A stretch of 64,000 nt of DNA, from NCBI GenBank assembly GCA_020635205.1, contig JACKAE010000001.1, positions 1,218,118-1,282,117 on the forward strand, in the 5' to 3' direction. This document shows, in pieces, positions 43,888-52,879 of the stretch (within the stretch, counting starts at the first letter, position 1; each line of letters starts with the position of its first letter). The DNA is from Ignavibacteria bacterium (lineage in GTDB: Bacteria > Bacteroidota > Ignavibacteria > OLB7). The position numbers were made by a program, and so were the translations under genes. Below the pieces are notes generated by a model. The model was not told the origin of the DNA and ran no database searches. It worked only from the letters and a program-made list of their open reading frames with translations.

Positions 43888-44048
43888 CTGGTAGCCGTTG
43901 GTCTTCAGCCAATGCCTGGAGCGGTAGTCGTTTGGTAGCCACAGGTCTTTAGCTTGTGCCGAGATTAGTAGAGGTTGTCGAGTCTATAGAAGTCGAGAGT
44001 CGAAGAGTCGAGAGGATTGTCCGGTAGTCTTTGGTCTTCAGCCAATGT
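43888..44048 (+). repeat. Cluster of GGTAGYC...TTCAGCC hairpin repeats
   Basis: Three related units: GTTGGTCTTCAGCCAATG (near 43897), CACAGGTCTTTAGCTTGTG (near 43940) and a TTTGGTCTTCAGCCAATG unit (near 44029). Each has complementary ends around a TTCA or TTTA loop. Between and after them stand GTCGAAGAGTCGAG words. Confidence 0.6.
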
Positions 44049-44317
44049 CGAGTTTTTAATGTTAGGAGTCGAAGAGTCGAGAAGGCTCTCTTCTACCTCG
44101 CAGGATGTGACAGAAGCGAGAAGTGGACGGTCTTTGAGAAGGGTAAACTCACATGCATCTTCTACTGATATCTACCATGAGCAGAAGTAGTGGAAAGTAA
44201 ACTCGATAATCTTGCAGATTGATTTTCGGAGAGGTGTCGGATTCTAAAGGGAACTTCTCCTCCTTATAAGATTCCATCTTCACTGAAATTGGTAGAGAAG
44301 AGGATTGTGTGCGAAGA

Positions 44318-44346
44318 GGGGCGAACCCTTCGTTAGAGTTCGCCCC
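44318..44346 (-). terminator. Stem-loop downstream of pepA
   Basis: GGGGCGAAC pairs with GTTCGCCCC across an 11-nt loop, 49 nt beyond the pepA stop in the direction of transcription. No strong T-run follows, so efficiency is uncertain. Confidence 0.5.
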
Positions 44347-44394
44347 CCTTCAACGTTTTCAACCGTAGTTACTGTCACGGCTTTGCCTGTGCAT

Positions 44395-45876
44395 TTACCA
44401 ACCCCGCACAAACTCTACCATCAACCGTGCTCCAAACCCAGTTCCTCCCCGCGGCGTGTAGCCCCACGGCTTCGGGTTGATGCCAACGCCCGCAATATCG
44501 ATGTGTGCCCAAGGATAGTCACCAATAAAGTGCTGCAAGAAGAGACCAGCCGTGATTGCTCCGGCGGGACGTCCTCCGGTGTTCTTCACGTCGGCCACGT
44601 CGCTCTTGATCTGCTCCTCATACTCCTCCCAGAGTGGAAGCTCGGTGACGCGCTCGTAGGTATGGTTCCCAGCCTTCTTGATCTTGCTATTCAGGTCTTC
44701 GTTGTTCCCCATCACGGCGGCGGAGTAGTGGCCGAGTGCAATCATGCAGGCTCCGGTCAGCGTTGCCAAGTCAACAACGGCGGCTGGTTTGTAGCGGTCG
44801 GCATAGGTGAGGGCGTCTGCCAGAACCAGACGACCTTCTGCATCGGTGTTGTCGATCTCTGCGGTCTTACCGTTGAGGAATGTGATAACGTCACCCGGTT
44901 TGTAAGCACTGCCAGATGGCATGTTCTCGGTTGAGGCAACGAGTGCCACAACGTTCTTCTTCACCCCAAGTTTTGCGATGCCGTGCATTGCGCCAATCAC
45001 GGCTGCCGATCCCCCCATATCCATCTTCATATCTCCCATCCCTGCTCCCGGCTTCAGCGAAATGCCTCCGCTGTCGAAGGTGATTCCCTTGCCAACCAGT
45101 ACAATCGGCTGCTCACCCTCTTCACCACCATTCCACTCCATGATAATGAAGCGTGGAGGATTTGTGCTTCCCTGATTAACTGCGAGGAGTCCACCCATAC
45201 CGATCTCGGTAATCTCTTCTTTTCCGAATACGGTCACGTTCACGCCGAGGGCTGAAAGTTCTTGAGCACGTTCGGCCAGTGTCTCCGGGTAGATTTCGTT
45301 GGACGGAGCGTTTGCCAAGTCACGTGCTAACAGCGTTGCCTCGGCCATCCCTTCACCTTCGTGAACTGCATTCCGAACGCTCTGCACCGACTCCTTCGTA
45401 TCAGTTAAGATCGAGAGTTTCTTCAAGCTCTTCTGCTTCCGATCTTTGAGCGTAATTAGTTTGTCGTAGCGATAGTTTGCCAGAAGTGCCCCCTCGGTTA
45501 GGTGGGTTGCAATCCACTCTCGCTCCATTCCCTCAATTGTCGGGAGTACGATAGATAGCCGTCCACCACGAACACCGGCTCCCTTCGTAGCTGCTCCGGC
45601 TGCCGCACGCCGTAGTCCTTCGGCGGTGATCTCACTTACTGGGCCAAGTCCAACCAGAATGATGCGCGGAGCTTTTGGATTCCCAGTGTAGCCTGTTGCT
45701 ATGGCCTCTCTTGCCCCAGTAAAATCCTTCGCATCGAAAATTACCCCGGTCGACTTCCAGAGCTTCTGCACTCTCTTTGCCTCGTCGGCAAACTGTTTCT
45801 TATCACTCGGGATAAAAATTGCGATGGCATCAGCCGATAGTTTCTTCGGGTCGAATTGTTGAACGGTTACGGACAT
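44395..45876 (-). CDS. pepA: Leucyl aminopeptidase (M17)
   Basis: 493 aa, normal length. The N-terminal macro-like domain is followed by the M17 catalytic domain: GKGITFDSGGISLKPG, MGGSAAVIGAM, and the signature NTDAEGRLVLADAL, with metal ligands in these motifs and the active-site Lys and Arg. It removes N-terminal residues from peptides in the cytosol and can also bind DNA in some species. The gene is flanked by the two accessory clusters but is an ordinary housekeeping gene. Confidence 0.96.
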   Translation of the reverse strand: MSVTVQQFDPKKLSADAIAIFIPSDKKQFADEAKRVQKLWKSTGVIFDAKDFTGAREAIATGYTGNPKAPRIILVGLGPVSEITAEGLRRAAAGAATKGAGVRGGRLSIVLPTIEGMEREWIATHLTEGALLANYRYDKLITLKDRKQKSLKKLSILTDTKESVQSVRNAVHEGEGMAEATLLARDLANAPSNEIYPETLAERAQELSALGVNVTVFGKEEITEIGMGGLLAVNQGSTNPPRFIIMEWNGGEEGEQPIVLVGKGITFDSGGISLKPGAGMGDMKMDMGGSAAVIGAMHGIAKLGVKKNVVALVASTENMPSGSAYKPGDVITFLNGKTAEIDNTDAEGRLVLADALTYADRYKPAAVVDLATLTGACMIALGHYSAAVMGNNEDLNSKIKKAGNHTYERVTELPLWEEYEEQIKSDVADVKNTGGRPAGAITAGLFLQHFIGDYPWAHIDIAGVGINPKPWGYTPRGGTGFGARLMVEFVRGW

Positions 45877-45980
45877 GGTACGTAGTGGATCGTGGTTAGT
45901 GGATAGTAGTATGTTGTTGTTCGATCTTTGTATGTGTGGGAGTAAGTCGTGGCTCGTCGATAGCTATTTCCAGTGCAGTC

Positions 45981-46028
45981 TACCCAACTCTACCAACTCT
46001 TCTCTCTCAACTCTATAAACTCTCTCTC
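45981..46028 (-). repeat. Dispersed GA-rich repeat (minus copy) next to guaA
   Basis: On the minus strand it reads AGAGTTTATAGAGTTGAGAG and then AGAGTTGGTAGAGTTGG, starting 4 nt after the guaA stop codon. Same family as 37704-37746. Confidence 0.65.
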
Positions 46029-46031
46029 CCC

Positions 46032-47576
46032 TTACTCCCACTCAATCGTCGCTGGTGGCTTCGAGCTGATGTCGTAGACCACTCGATTGATTCCTCGAAC
46101 TTCATTAATAATTCGGTTGCTGACGCGCGCTAACACTTCGTATGGAATGCGCGACCAATCGGCCGTCATTCCGTCGGTGCTTGTAACGGCTCGGACGGCG
46201 CAGACGTTTTCGTAGGTTCGCTCATCCCCCATCACCCCGACTGAACTGATTGGGAGAAGAACGGTAAATGCCTGCCAACTGTTGCTATACTCCTCGGCTG
46301 CACGAAGTTCGTCGATAAATATAGTGTCTGCCCGGCGGAGAACCTCGCACCGCTCCCGCGTAACCTCACCGAGGACGCGGACTGCAAGTCCTGGTCCGGG
46401 GAATGGATGCCTCTCAATAAATTCTTCTGGCACACCTAACATTCTGCCGACAGCCCGGACTTCATCTTTAAAGAGTTCACGAAATGGCTCTATCAGTCCG
46501 AAGTTCATTCGCTCCGGTAGTCCCCCCACGTTGTGGTGTGTCTTGATTGTTACTGAGGGACCCTTAAAACTGACCGATTCAATCACGTCTGGGTAGAGTG
46601 TTCCCTGCGCCAACCACTTCGCGTCTGGAAATTTCTTTGCCTCTTCCTCGAAGACTTCGATAAAAGTGTTTCCGATAATCTTCCGCTTTTTCTCCGGATC
46701 AGTCACTCCCTCCAAGCCTTTCAGAAATTGCTCGCTTGCATCCACAAAGTCGAGCGGAATGTGGAAGCGTTCGCGGAAGAGTTCTACTACGTGTTTCGAC
46801 TCGTTCTGTCGCATCAGACCGTTGTCGATGTGGATTGGAACTACTTGCTCACCAAGTGCTTCGTGCAGGAGAACGGCCAACACTGTGGAGTCGACGCCGC
46901 CGCTAACTGCGCAGATCACCCGGTCGGTTCCAACTTTCTCGCGAATCTCTTCTTTTGCAGCCTCGATAAACGCGCGGGCATTCCAGCCCCCTTTTGCACC
47001 GCAAATATCGTAGACAAAGTTTCGGAGAAGTTCCTGGCCGTGTGGTGTGTGGCTTACCTCGGGGTGGAACTGTACACCATAGATTTTTCGTTCTGGGTTT
47101 GCTACTGCACAGATTGGTGCGTTATCAGTGTGGGCAACTACGCTGAAGCCTTCGGGCAGCTTTGTGAGAGAATCGCCATGGCTCATCCAGACGATTGATT
47201 CAGCCGGAACATCCTTGAGCAAGGGTTCATCTGGAGAATCAATTTTCAGGTGAGCGCGTCCGAACTCCCGCCGGGCCGAGGGATCAACTGCACCTCCATT
47301 CTGGAAGGCAATCAACTGCAAGCCATAGCAGATGCCAAGAACTGGTAGACCAAGCTCGAAAAGCCCTGGATCGCTGTGAGGCGCTTCCTCAGCGTAGACC
47401 GATGAAGGTCCACCGGAGAGGATCACGCCAATCGGGTTAATCTCCCGAATCTTCTCCAAGGAAATGTTGAAAGGATGGATCTCCGCGTAGACCCCGGCTT
47501 CACGGACTTTTCGTGCAATAAGCTGGGTATACTGCGAGCCGAAATCGAGAATAAGAATTGTTTCCGCGTGCGTCAC
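46032..47576 (-). CDS. guaA: GMP synthase (glutamine-hydrolysing)
   Basis: 514 aa. N-terminal class I glutamine amidotransferase with nucleophile Cys in LGICYGLQ and His-Glu in FHPEVSHT; ATP pyrophosphatase domain with AVSGGVDSTVLAVL (PP-loop); C-terminal dimerisation domain ending RGINRVVYDISSKPPATIEWE. It converts XMP to GMP with glutamine and ATP in purine synthesis. It is read from its own TACATTTG promoter box 45-52 nt upstream. Confidence 0.98.
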   Translation of the reverse strand: MTHAETILILDFGSQYTQLIARKVREAGVYAEIHPFNISLEKIREINPIGVILSGGPSSVYAEEAPHSDPGLFELGLPVLGICYGLQLIAFQNGGAVDPSARREFGRAHLKIDSPDEPLLKDVPAESIVWMSHGDSLTKLPEGFSVVAHTDNAPICAVANPERKIYGVQFHPEVSHTPHGQELLRNFVYDICGAKGGWNARAFIEAAKEEIREKVGTDRVICAVSGGVDSTVLAVLLHEALGEQVVPIHIDNGLMRQNESKHVVELFRERFHIPLDFVDASEQFLKGLEGVTDPEKKRKIIGNTFIEVFEEEAKKFPDAKWLAQGTLYPDVIESVSFKGPSVTIKTHHNVGGLPERMNFGLIEPFRELFKDEVRAVGRMLGVPEEFIERHPFPGPGLAVRVLGEVTRERCEVLRRADTIFIDELRAAEEYSNSWQAFTVLLPISSVGVMGDERTYENVCAVRAVTSTDGMTADWSRIPYEVLARVSNRIINEVRGINRVVYDISSKPPATIEWE

Positions 47577-47620
47577 GGTCGGTTACGTACGTTCAGTGGA
47601 TTTCAGGAAAAAGGAAACCA

Positions 47621-47628
47621 CAAATGTA
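47621..47628 (-). promoter_or_regulatory. Bacteroidota-type -7 box of guaA
   Basis: The minus strand reads TACATTTG, matching TAnnTTTG exactly, 45 nt before the guaA start codon. No good TTG-type -33 element is obvious. Confidence 0.5.
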
Positions 47629-47917
47629 CGGAAGATTCAGCATGTAGGGCGTTTCGAGTTGCGAAATTTAGGGATCGGTTCTCACTTCAAGCGATTAGGG
47701 CAATTCTTTCCGTCCGTTTTGTTCGCTTCCCATCATTTCCTCCTCTCTCGTCAATCTCTGACTTGTAGGTGAAGAGTTATTCTCAATGATGCTCTATCTA
47801 TTGCTCCATTGAACTTCTGGCTTCCAGTCACAGAGACAGACAGGCCTAATGTAGAGGAAACAGTCTTAACAACGGAATTGTGGTGATGCCGAGGAATCAA
47901 GAGAAGAAAAATCTCAT

Positions 47918-47939
47918 AAATGTAGTACAAATGTAGTAC
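47918..47939. repeat. Perfect 11-bp tandem duplication
   Basis: AAATGTAGTAC occurs twice head to tail; each copy contains the near-palindrome GTAGTAC. One helical turn between copies would suit a dimeric DNA-binding protein upstream of the right cluster. Confidence 0.5.
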
Positions 47940-48165
47940 GGGGATGACTGAAGTGATCGATTAGGTTAGTAACCGGGAAAAAACAGTCAGGAGAGCTTGT
48001 GAAGAACGTGGGTTAATGTTGTAGAGAGGTATTTCTAACCACCATAGATAAAACTGACTTGCAGTAAATAGTGCGTTGTAGCAGCTAAAAAATAGTTAGG
48101 TGAGAAAGCAATGCACGATTGGTATATCAATAGTCCAATGTATAACCACATCTAAACAAACTTGT

Positions 48166-49509
48166 ATGAACTCGGCATTACTACTCATCTTTTTTGGGAT
48201 AATCGCGATGATTATCCTTTTCCTTCAGAACCAAAAGCTCAAAAAAGCACACACTTCACTGATGGCTGATAGCAAGAAAACGAGTGAGGATTTCGAGGCA
48301 ATGAAGAAGAAATACGAACCGATTGTTGACGTAGAGGGGGAGCGGCTGAAAGTGGCAGAAGAAATAGAGACAATACGAAAAGAAAAGGAGACGATAGAGA
48401 TGCAGCTTGCTAAGCTCCGTGAGGGAATAACACGGCTTCGCGAAGAGTTCGCTACGCTGGAAGAGGAAGAGAATTTGCAGGCGCATGGACTCTATAAGCC
48501 GAGTTATGATTTTCTGACCAGCAAGCAATACAATGAACGCTTGAAGGAAATCAGAGATCAACAAAAAGAGATGGTGAAGAATGAGAGAGCCGCAATAAGT
48601 AAGGGGACTTGGACTGTCGGTGGGAGTGAAGCAAAGGGAAGGAAGATGATCCGTGAGACCTTGAAACTGGCGCTTCGTGCCTTTAATGGGGAATCCGAAG
48701 CAGCGGTTGCCAACGTAACGTTCAAGAACGTAGTGGCAATGGAAAAACGGATCCGACGTGCGTTTGAGGTAATCAATAAACTGGTTACGTCGCAGAGCTG
48801 TGAAATCACCGAGGAATATCTGAACCTAAAGTTAGAAGAGCTTGCCCTTGCTTTTGAGTATCGGGAGAAAGTACAGGAAGAGAGAGAAGAGCAGCGTCAG
48901 ATTCGTGAGCAGATGCGGGAGGAAGAACGAGCACAGAAAGAACTTGAGAAAGCTCAGCAGGCAGCAGAAAAAGAGGAAGCAATGTTCCGTGAAGCTCTTG
49001 AGCGGGCACGCAAGGAAGCAGAGAGTGGTGCGGCATCTAACCAAGAAGCACTCATGGCTGAAATAGAAGCTCTACAGCAAAAACTTGCTGAGGCTGCAGT
49101 CAATAAAGATCGTGCAATTTCCCGTGCACAGATGACGAGATCAGGACATGTTTACATCATCTCAAATATTGGTTCGTTTGGCGAAGACGTCTACAAAATT
49201 GGTATGACCCGACGGCTTGATCCAATGGATCGAGTTCGAGAGCTTGGGGATGCCTCTGTTCCGTTCAGCTTCGACGTTCACGCAATAATTTATGCAGACG
49301 ATGCACCAGGGTTAGAATCTGCTCTCCACACCCGTTTCAGCACACATCGAGTTAATCGAATCAATGAACGCAAAGAGTTCTTTCGAGCATCGCTCGAGGA
49401 GATCGCTGAATTTGTGCATGAACATCACGGAGATATTGAATTGACAATGGTGGCGGAGGCCAGAGAGTGGAGGGAAGGGTTGGTTCTTCAAGAGGAGTTA
49501 GAGAGATAA
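48166..49509 (+). CDS. DUF4041 / GIY-YIG (T5orf172) membrane-anchored coiled-coil protein
   Basis: About 447 aa from ATG 48166 (MNSALLLIFFGIIAMIILFL). The frame to 48100 adds 22 residues lacking a ribosome site. One N-terminal TM, a long coiled coil (about 25-130), a DUF4041-type core with LKLALRAFNGESEAAVANV and MEKRIRRAFEVINKL, a second coiled coil (EYREKVQEEREEQRQIREQ), then a GIY-YIG-like T5orf172 domain (SGHVYIISNIGSFGEDVYKIGMTRR, ALHTRFSTHRVNRINERKEFF). Such proteins occur in phages and mobile islands and are probably nucleases. First gene of the right cluster. Confidence 0.82.
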   Translation: MNSALLLIFFGIIAMIILFLQNQKLKKAHTSLMADSKKTSEDFEAMKKKYEPIVDVEGERLKVAEEIETIRKEKETIEMQLAKLREGITRLREEFATLEEEENLQAHGLYKPSYDFLTSKQYNERLKEIRDQQKEMVKNERAAISKGTWTVGGSEAKGRKMIRETLKLALRAFNGESEAAVANVTFKNVVAMEKRIRRAFEVINKLVTSQSCEITEEYLNLKLEELALAFEYREKVQEEREEQRQIREQMREEERAQKELEKAQQAAEKEEAMFREALERARKEAESGAASNQEALMAEIEALQQKLAEAAVNKDRAISRAQMTRSGHVYIISNIGSFGEDVYKIGMTRRLDPMDRVRELGDASVPFSFDVHAIIYADDAPGLESALHTRFSTHRVNRINERKEFFRASLEEIAEFVHEHHGDIELTMVAEAREWREGLVLQEELER

Positions 49510-49543
49510 ACATTGCAATCTATACAGTATACGGAGGAATACA

Positions 49544-50293
49544 ATGGCTCTAATTAGACATGGTTCGATTGATGATTTTTCATTTACAATGAATGGAAGA
49601 ACTGAGGACAACAGATCTATACCGGCGAAGACTGGTTCTTTTCGGGTTCTCGCAGAATCAACAAAGAAGATTGAAGCACCTGAGTTAACCTTTGAAGAGT
49701 CGGCTGAGCGTAGAGGCTTAGGACTCAAGGCAATAAAGTTGCTAACCGGTTTTGAGGGCTTCTTAAACAACATTTTTGAATCGAAGAATGATGTCTATTT
49801 CATTGCTTGGGCATGGGATATGAGTGGGAAACCAGTCCATTTTTATCCTAGCGTGAATGCGGCAAAAGAAGACGTTGTTATTCCACTCAAGGTTGGCAAG
49901 CTACGCCACTTTATTGGTGAAGGTATTAACCTTTTTCCAGCTCGAAAGGTAAAGGCGGGGTTGTCGGTTCGCATTCAGATTTGGGAAAGCGATCAGAAAA
50001 CACGGGATTTTGGTAAAACTCTTCGAACTGTTTCCGAGACAATTCAGCAATCAGAACTGAATGCGTTGCTTCAACTTATCTCCGTCGCTGGTGGTATTCC
50101 GCTCGCAACTGTTGGACTGGTGAAGGATGCCGCAATCGAATTGGGGAAGTTAGTCGGGAAGGTTCTGGAGTCAAATTCAGATGACTATGTCGACTTCTAT
50201 GAAGGACACTATCCAGCAAGCTCAACGTGGGAGACAAAGGATGACCAATATGAAGGGAATGCCAGTGAAATCATCCTCTCACGCTTTTCGTAG
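49544..50293 (+). CDS. Hypothetical 249-aa protein of the right cluster
   Basis: 249 aa, with ACGGAGGA ten bases before the ATG. No signal peptide or TM. Residues about 80-165 look like a beta-sandwich (DVYFIAWAWDMSGKPVHFYPS, KVKAGLSVRIQIWESD), reminiscent of a C2-like fold, then a helical hairpin (ALLQLISVAGGIPLATVGLVKDAAIELGKL) and an acidic end (SNSDDYVDFYEGHYPASS). I do not recognise a family. Its position, 34 nt after the nuclease-like gene and 86 nt before the fusion hydrolase, suggests it is part of the same complex. Confidence 0.65.
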   Translation: MALIRHGSIDDFSFTMNGRTEDNRSIPAKTGSFRVLAESTKKIEAPELTFEESAERRGLGLKAIKLLTGFEGFLNNIFESKNDVYFIAWAWDMSGKPVHFYPSVNAAKEDVVIPLKVGKLRHFIGEGINLFPARKVKAGLSVRIQIWESDQKTRDFGKTLRTVSETIQQSELNALLQLISVAGGIPLATVGLVKDAAIELGKLVGKVLESNSDDYVDFYEGHYPASSTWETKDDQYEGNASEIILSRFS

Positions 50294-50379
50294 TAAAGTC
50301 TGATAAAACAGACTCATAAAAACGACATAGTATTCAGGAGAATTTATATACCAAATAATACTAACAACCTCATATCCTC

Positions 50380-52824
50380 ATGAAAACTGCTAATAATCCA
50401 ATCGATGATTCTCATCCTACTACTGTCAAAGCTGGAGCTCCTCCTCCAGTGCAAACCATTATCTACGTTCATGGAATTGGAAATAAGCCAGAGGCTTCGG
50501 TTCTCAAGTGTCAATGGGATAATGCCTTGTTCGGTTGTGACCTTGGTGATCGTAGCCGGATGGTTTACTGGGTAAATCGAGAATTCTATCCTGTCCCTTC
50601 CGACGAAACTTGCCGTTCTGCTGATGCCTTAAACATAGATGATGACGAAATATCGACTCAGGCAATCATGGCGTTGTCAGGGGCAAAAAAGATATCTGAA
50701 GAGAGCGCAATGGAAGCTGAGATAGCTGCACTCACTCACGATACTCAAAGAAGCGAGGAATTGTGGAGTCTTGCCAATCGTATGATTGAAGGGGTAGAAA
50801 AAAATACGCAAAAAGTGGAGGAAGGAACGTTTACGACCGCAGAGTTCCGACCGAAAATCCTTCCCTTGCCAGAGTTTATGAGGGGATGGATCTCTCAAAA
50901 AATCACCCGAGCATTTCTTAGAGATGTCCATGACTTCCTCTTTCGAGAAGATCGACGCAAGGCAATGGAAGAGACCCTTCGAGAGCGGCTTCGATCGAGT
51001 GGTCGGTCGGTAGTAGTTATTGCCCACAGCCAAGGATCGTTGATTGCCTACAACGTTCTACGAAGTATTGATGTGGATGAAGTTGATGAACGCGGACAAA
51101 AAATATGGCCCGAAGTTCGGCTCTTTGTCACCATCGGTTCGCCGTTAGGGTTGCAAGAGGTACAGGACGAGTTAAAAAAGTGGGGGGCGTTAAATGTGCC
51201 CTCATGTGTTCAGGAGTGGGTTAATGTTGCCGATAAAATCGATCCTGTCTCTGTTGATGCGGATATCGCCCGCGAATTTGAACCGAACGAGACTGAAAAA
51301 GCTATTAAAAATCACGCAGGTTTCTTCCTTAACCTCGACTCTCCTCGACATCCCCACTCTGCAACTGGATACTTGCGAACGTCTTACGTGAAGGAAGCAG
51401 TTCTTCGAACGGTGAGCCATGCTTTCGTGCAACCTGTTGCCAAGTTTGTGATTTCCATGGATTTGGCAACTGATCTTGAAAACTCTCACCATGAAGAACG
51501 CCATCCAGTACTGATTCAACTCGCTTCAAGTCAAACTGAGCCTATGCAGTCTTTGAAGGAGGCTCGAGATATTCTTGAAGGTGGAATTAAAACGCTGATT
51601 GGCCGATCAATCAACTCAACTAATGAAGACGAAATTGAAAAGATTGCCCGCTTTGACAGGCTACGACACTTCCTTGCCGCAGACTTGACAAGAAGTGAAG
51701 TAGAGATGTTGCGGTTGAACTTTAAGGAGTACAAAGTTAACACGGTCTGGCGCAATGCTAAGAAGGGGGTGATGATTCATCAATCGACCCACACAGTGCA
51801 GGTGAAGCCAGCGAACTTAGCTTATGGAGCAAATGGAGAAGGAATTGGATGGGCAGTACTCGATACGGGAATCAGAGGCGATCACCCACATTTCGCCAAA
51901 CACAAGAATATCGTTGAGCAATGGGATTGCACAAAGCCAGGGATAATCAAGAGCCTTTCTAAATCTGTAAGTGATGAGCTTGACGGTAACGGACATGGAA
52001 CCCACGTTGCTGCGATCATTGCCGGAGAACTTGAACTACCTTTGTCTCCCGGAGAGCCTCCTACAGTACTCAGTGGACTTGCGCCAAAGGCAAGGCTCTA
52101 TGGCTTCAAGGTTCTTGGGAATAATGGCGATGGATCCGATGCTACTATTATAAAAGCACTGGATAAGATTGCGGAGATCAACGAAAGTGCTGGTCGTCTC
52201 ATCATCCACGGTGTGAATATCAGTCTTGGGGGGCCTGTAAATCCAGAAGTCTATAATTGCGGATTCACACCTATCTGCCAAGAGTTGCGCCGACTGTGGG
52301 GACAAGGTGTTTTGGTCTGCATTGCCGCTGGAAATGAAGGCTATGCAATTCTCTCTTCCCATGTAGGAGACCTCTCGGCAAACCTTGACTTAACTATTGG
52401 CGACCCAGCAAATCTGGCCGAGGGAATTACAGTTGGGTCAGTCAATAAGACCAACCCACATACCTATGGGGTATCTTATTTCTCTTCTCGTGGTCCTACC
52501 GCCGATGGTCGTTCCAAACCCGATCTTGTTGCTCCTGGGGAACAAATCCTTTCCGCATGGAATGATTGGCACATCTTAAGCCTCAAGAAACCTGAGGCTC
52601 AACGAACTGCACGTGATCTCTACATCGAAATGAGTGGCACCAGCATGGCCGCACCTCATGTCTCAGGGCTGCTCGCTTCATTCCTCTCGATGCGGCGCGA
52701 ATTTATTGGCTATCCCGACCGAGTAAAGAACCTGCTCCTCGAAACATGCACCGATCTCGACCGAGACAAGTATGTACAGGGGTACGGGATGCCAAACTTG
52801 ATAAAGATGTTAGTGGAGAGTTGA
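50380..52824 (+). CDS. Alpha/beta-hydrolase fused to subtilisin-like (S8) peptidase, cytosolic
   Basis: 814 aa, no signal peptide. N-terminal hydrolase: oxyanion YVHGIGNK (HG 31-32), nucleophile VIAHSQGSLIAYNVL (Ser 217), VTIGSPLGL, acid WVNVADKIDPVS (Asp 288) and candidate His 326 (HPHSATGYL). A linker of about 135 residues (340-475) has no known motif. C-terminal subtilase: Asp 495 (VLDTGIRGDHPHF), His 539 (GNGHGTHVAAIIAG), Asn 652 (AAGNEGY), Ser 755 (MSGTSMAAPH), a full triad. The hydrolase half shares its motif series with the membrane hydrolase at 40949. Two active sites in one cytosolic protein suggest an effector cutting both an acyl ester and a protein, or one half gating the other. 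The role is inferred. Confidence 0.88.
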   Translation: MKTANNPIDDSHPTTVKAGAPPPVQTIIYVHGIGNKPEASVLKCQWDNALFGCDLGDRSRMVYWVNREFYPVPSDETCRSADALNIDDDEISTQAIMALSGAKKISEESAMEAEIAALTHDTQRSEELWSLANRMIEGVEKNTQKVEEGTFTTAEFRPKILPLPEFMRGWISQKITRAFLRDVHDFLFREDRRKAMEETLRERLRSSGRSVVVIAHSQGSLIAYNVLRSIDVDEVDERGQKIWPEVRLFVTIGSPLGLQEVQDELKKWGALNVPSCVQEWVNVADKIDPVSVDADIAREFEPNETEKAIKNHAGFFLNLDSPRHPHSATGYLRTSYVKEAVLRTVSHAFVQPVAKFVISMDLATDLENSHHEERHPVLIQLASSQTEPMQSLKEARDILEGGIKTLIGRSINSTNEDEIEKIARFDRLRHFLAADLTRSEVEMLRLNFKEYKVNTVWRNAKKGVMIHQSTHTVQVKPANLAYGANGEGIGWAVLDTGIRGDHPHFAKHKNIVEQWDCTKPGIIKSLSKSVSDELDGNGHGTHVAAIIAGELELPLSPGEPPTVLSGLAPKARLYGFKVLGNNGDGSDATIIKALDKIAEINESAGRLIIHGVNISLGGPVNPEVYNCGFTPICQELRRLWGQGVLVCIAAGNEGYAILSSHVGDLSANLDLTIGDPANLAEGITVGSVNKTNPHTYGVSYFSSRGPTADGRSKPDLVAPGEQILSAWNDWHILSLKKPEAQRTARDLYIEMSGTSMAAPHVSGLLASFLSMRREFIGYPDRVKNLLLETCTDLDRDKYVQGYGMPNLIKMLVES

Positions 52825-52879
52825 GTGGATGCCCAATAAGTCGGAGTGATAACTCTATCAACAAATCTGCCAAAACATC

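Larger units (their letters stand above)
43500..44394. other. Intergenic region crowded with dispersed repeats
   Basis: About 900 nt between the M15 and pepA genes with no convincing CDS. A plus-strand ORF at 43538-43828 has no recognisable features. It contains a GA-rich repeat (43824-43882), three hairpin-like GGTAGYC...TTCAGCC words (about 43890, 43934 and 44022), GTCGAAGAGTCGAG words at 43997-44012 and 44068-44081, and a stem-loop at 44318-44346. Confidence 0.6.
47577..48165. other. Divergent intergenic region between guaA and the right cluster
   Basis: About 590 nt with no convincing gene. It holds the guaA promoter box (47621-47628) and an 11-bp tandem duplication (47918-47939) about 230 nt before the nuclease-like gene. 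No clear TAnnTTTG box precedes 48166. Confidence 0.5.
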
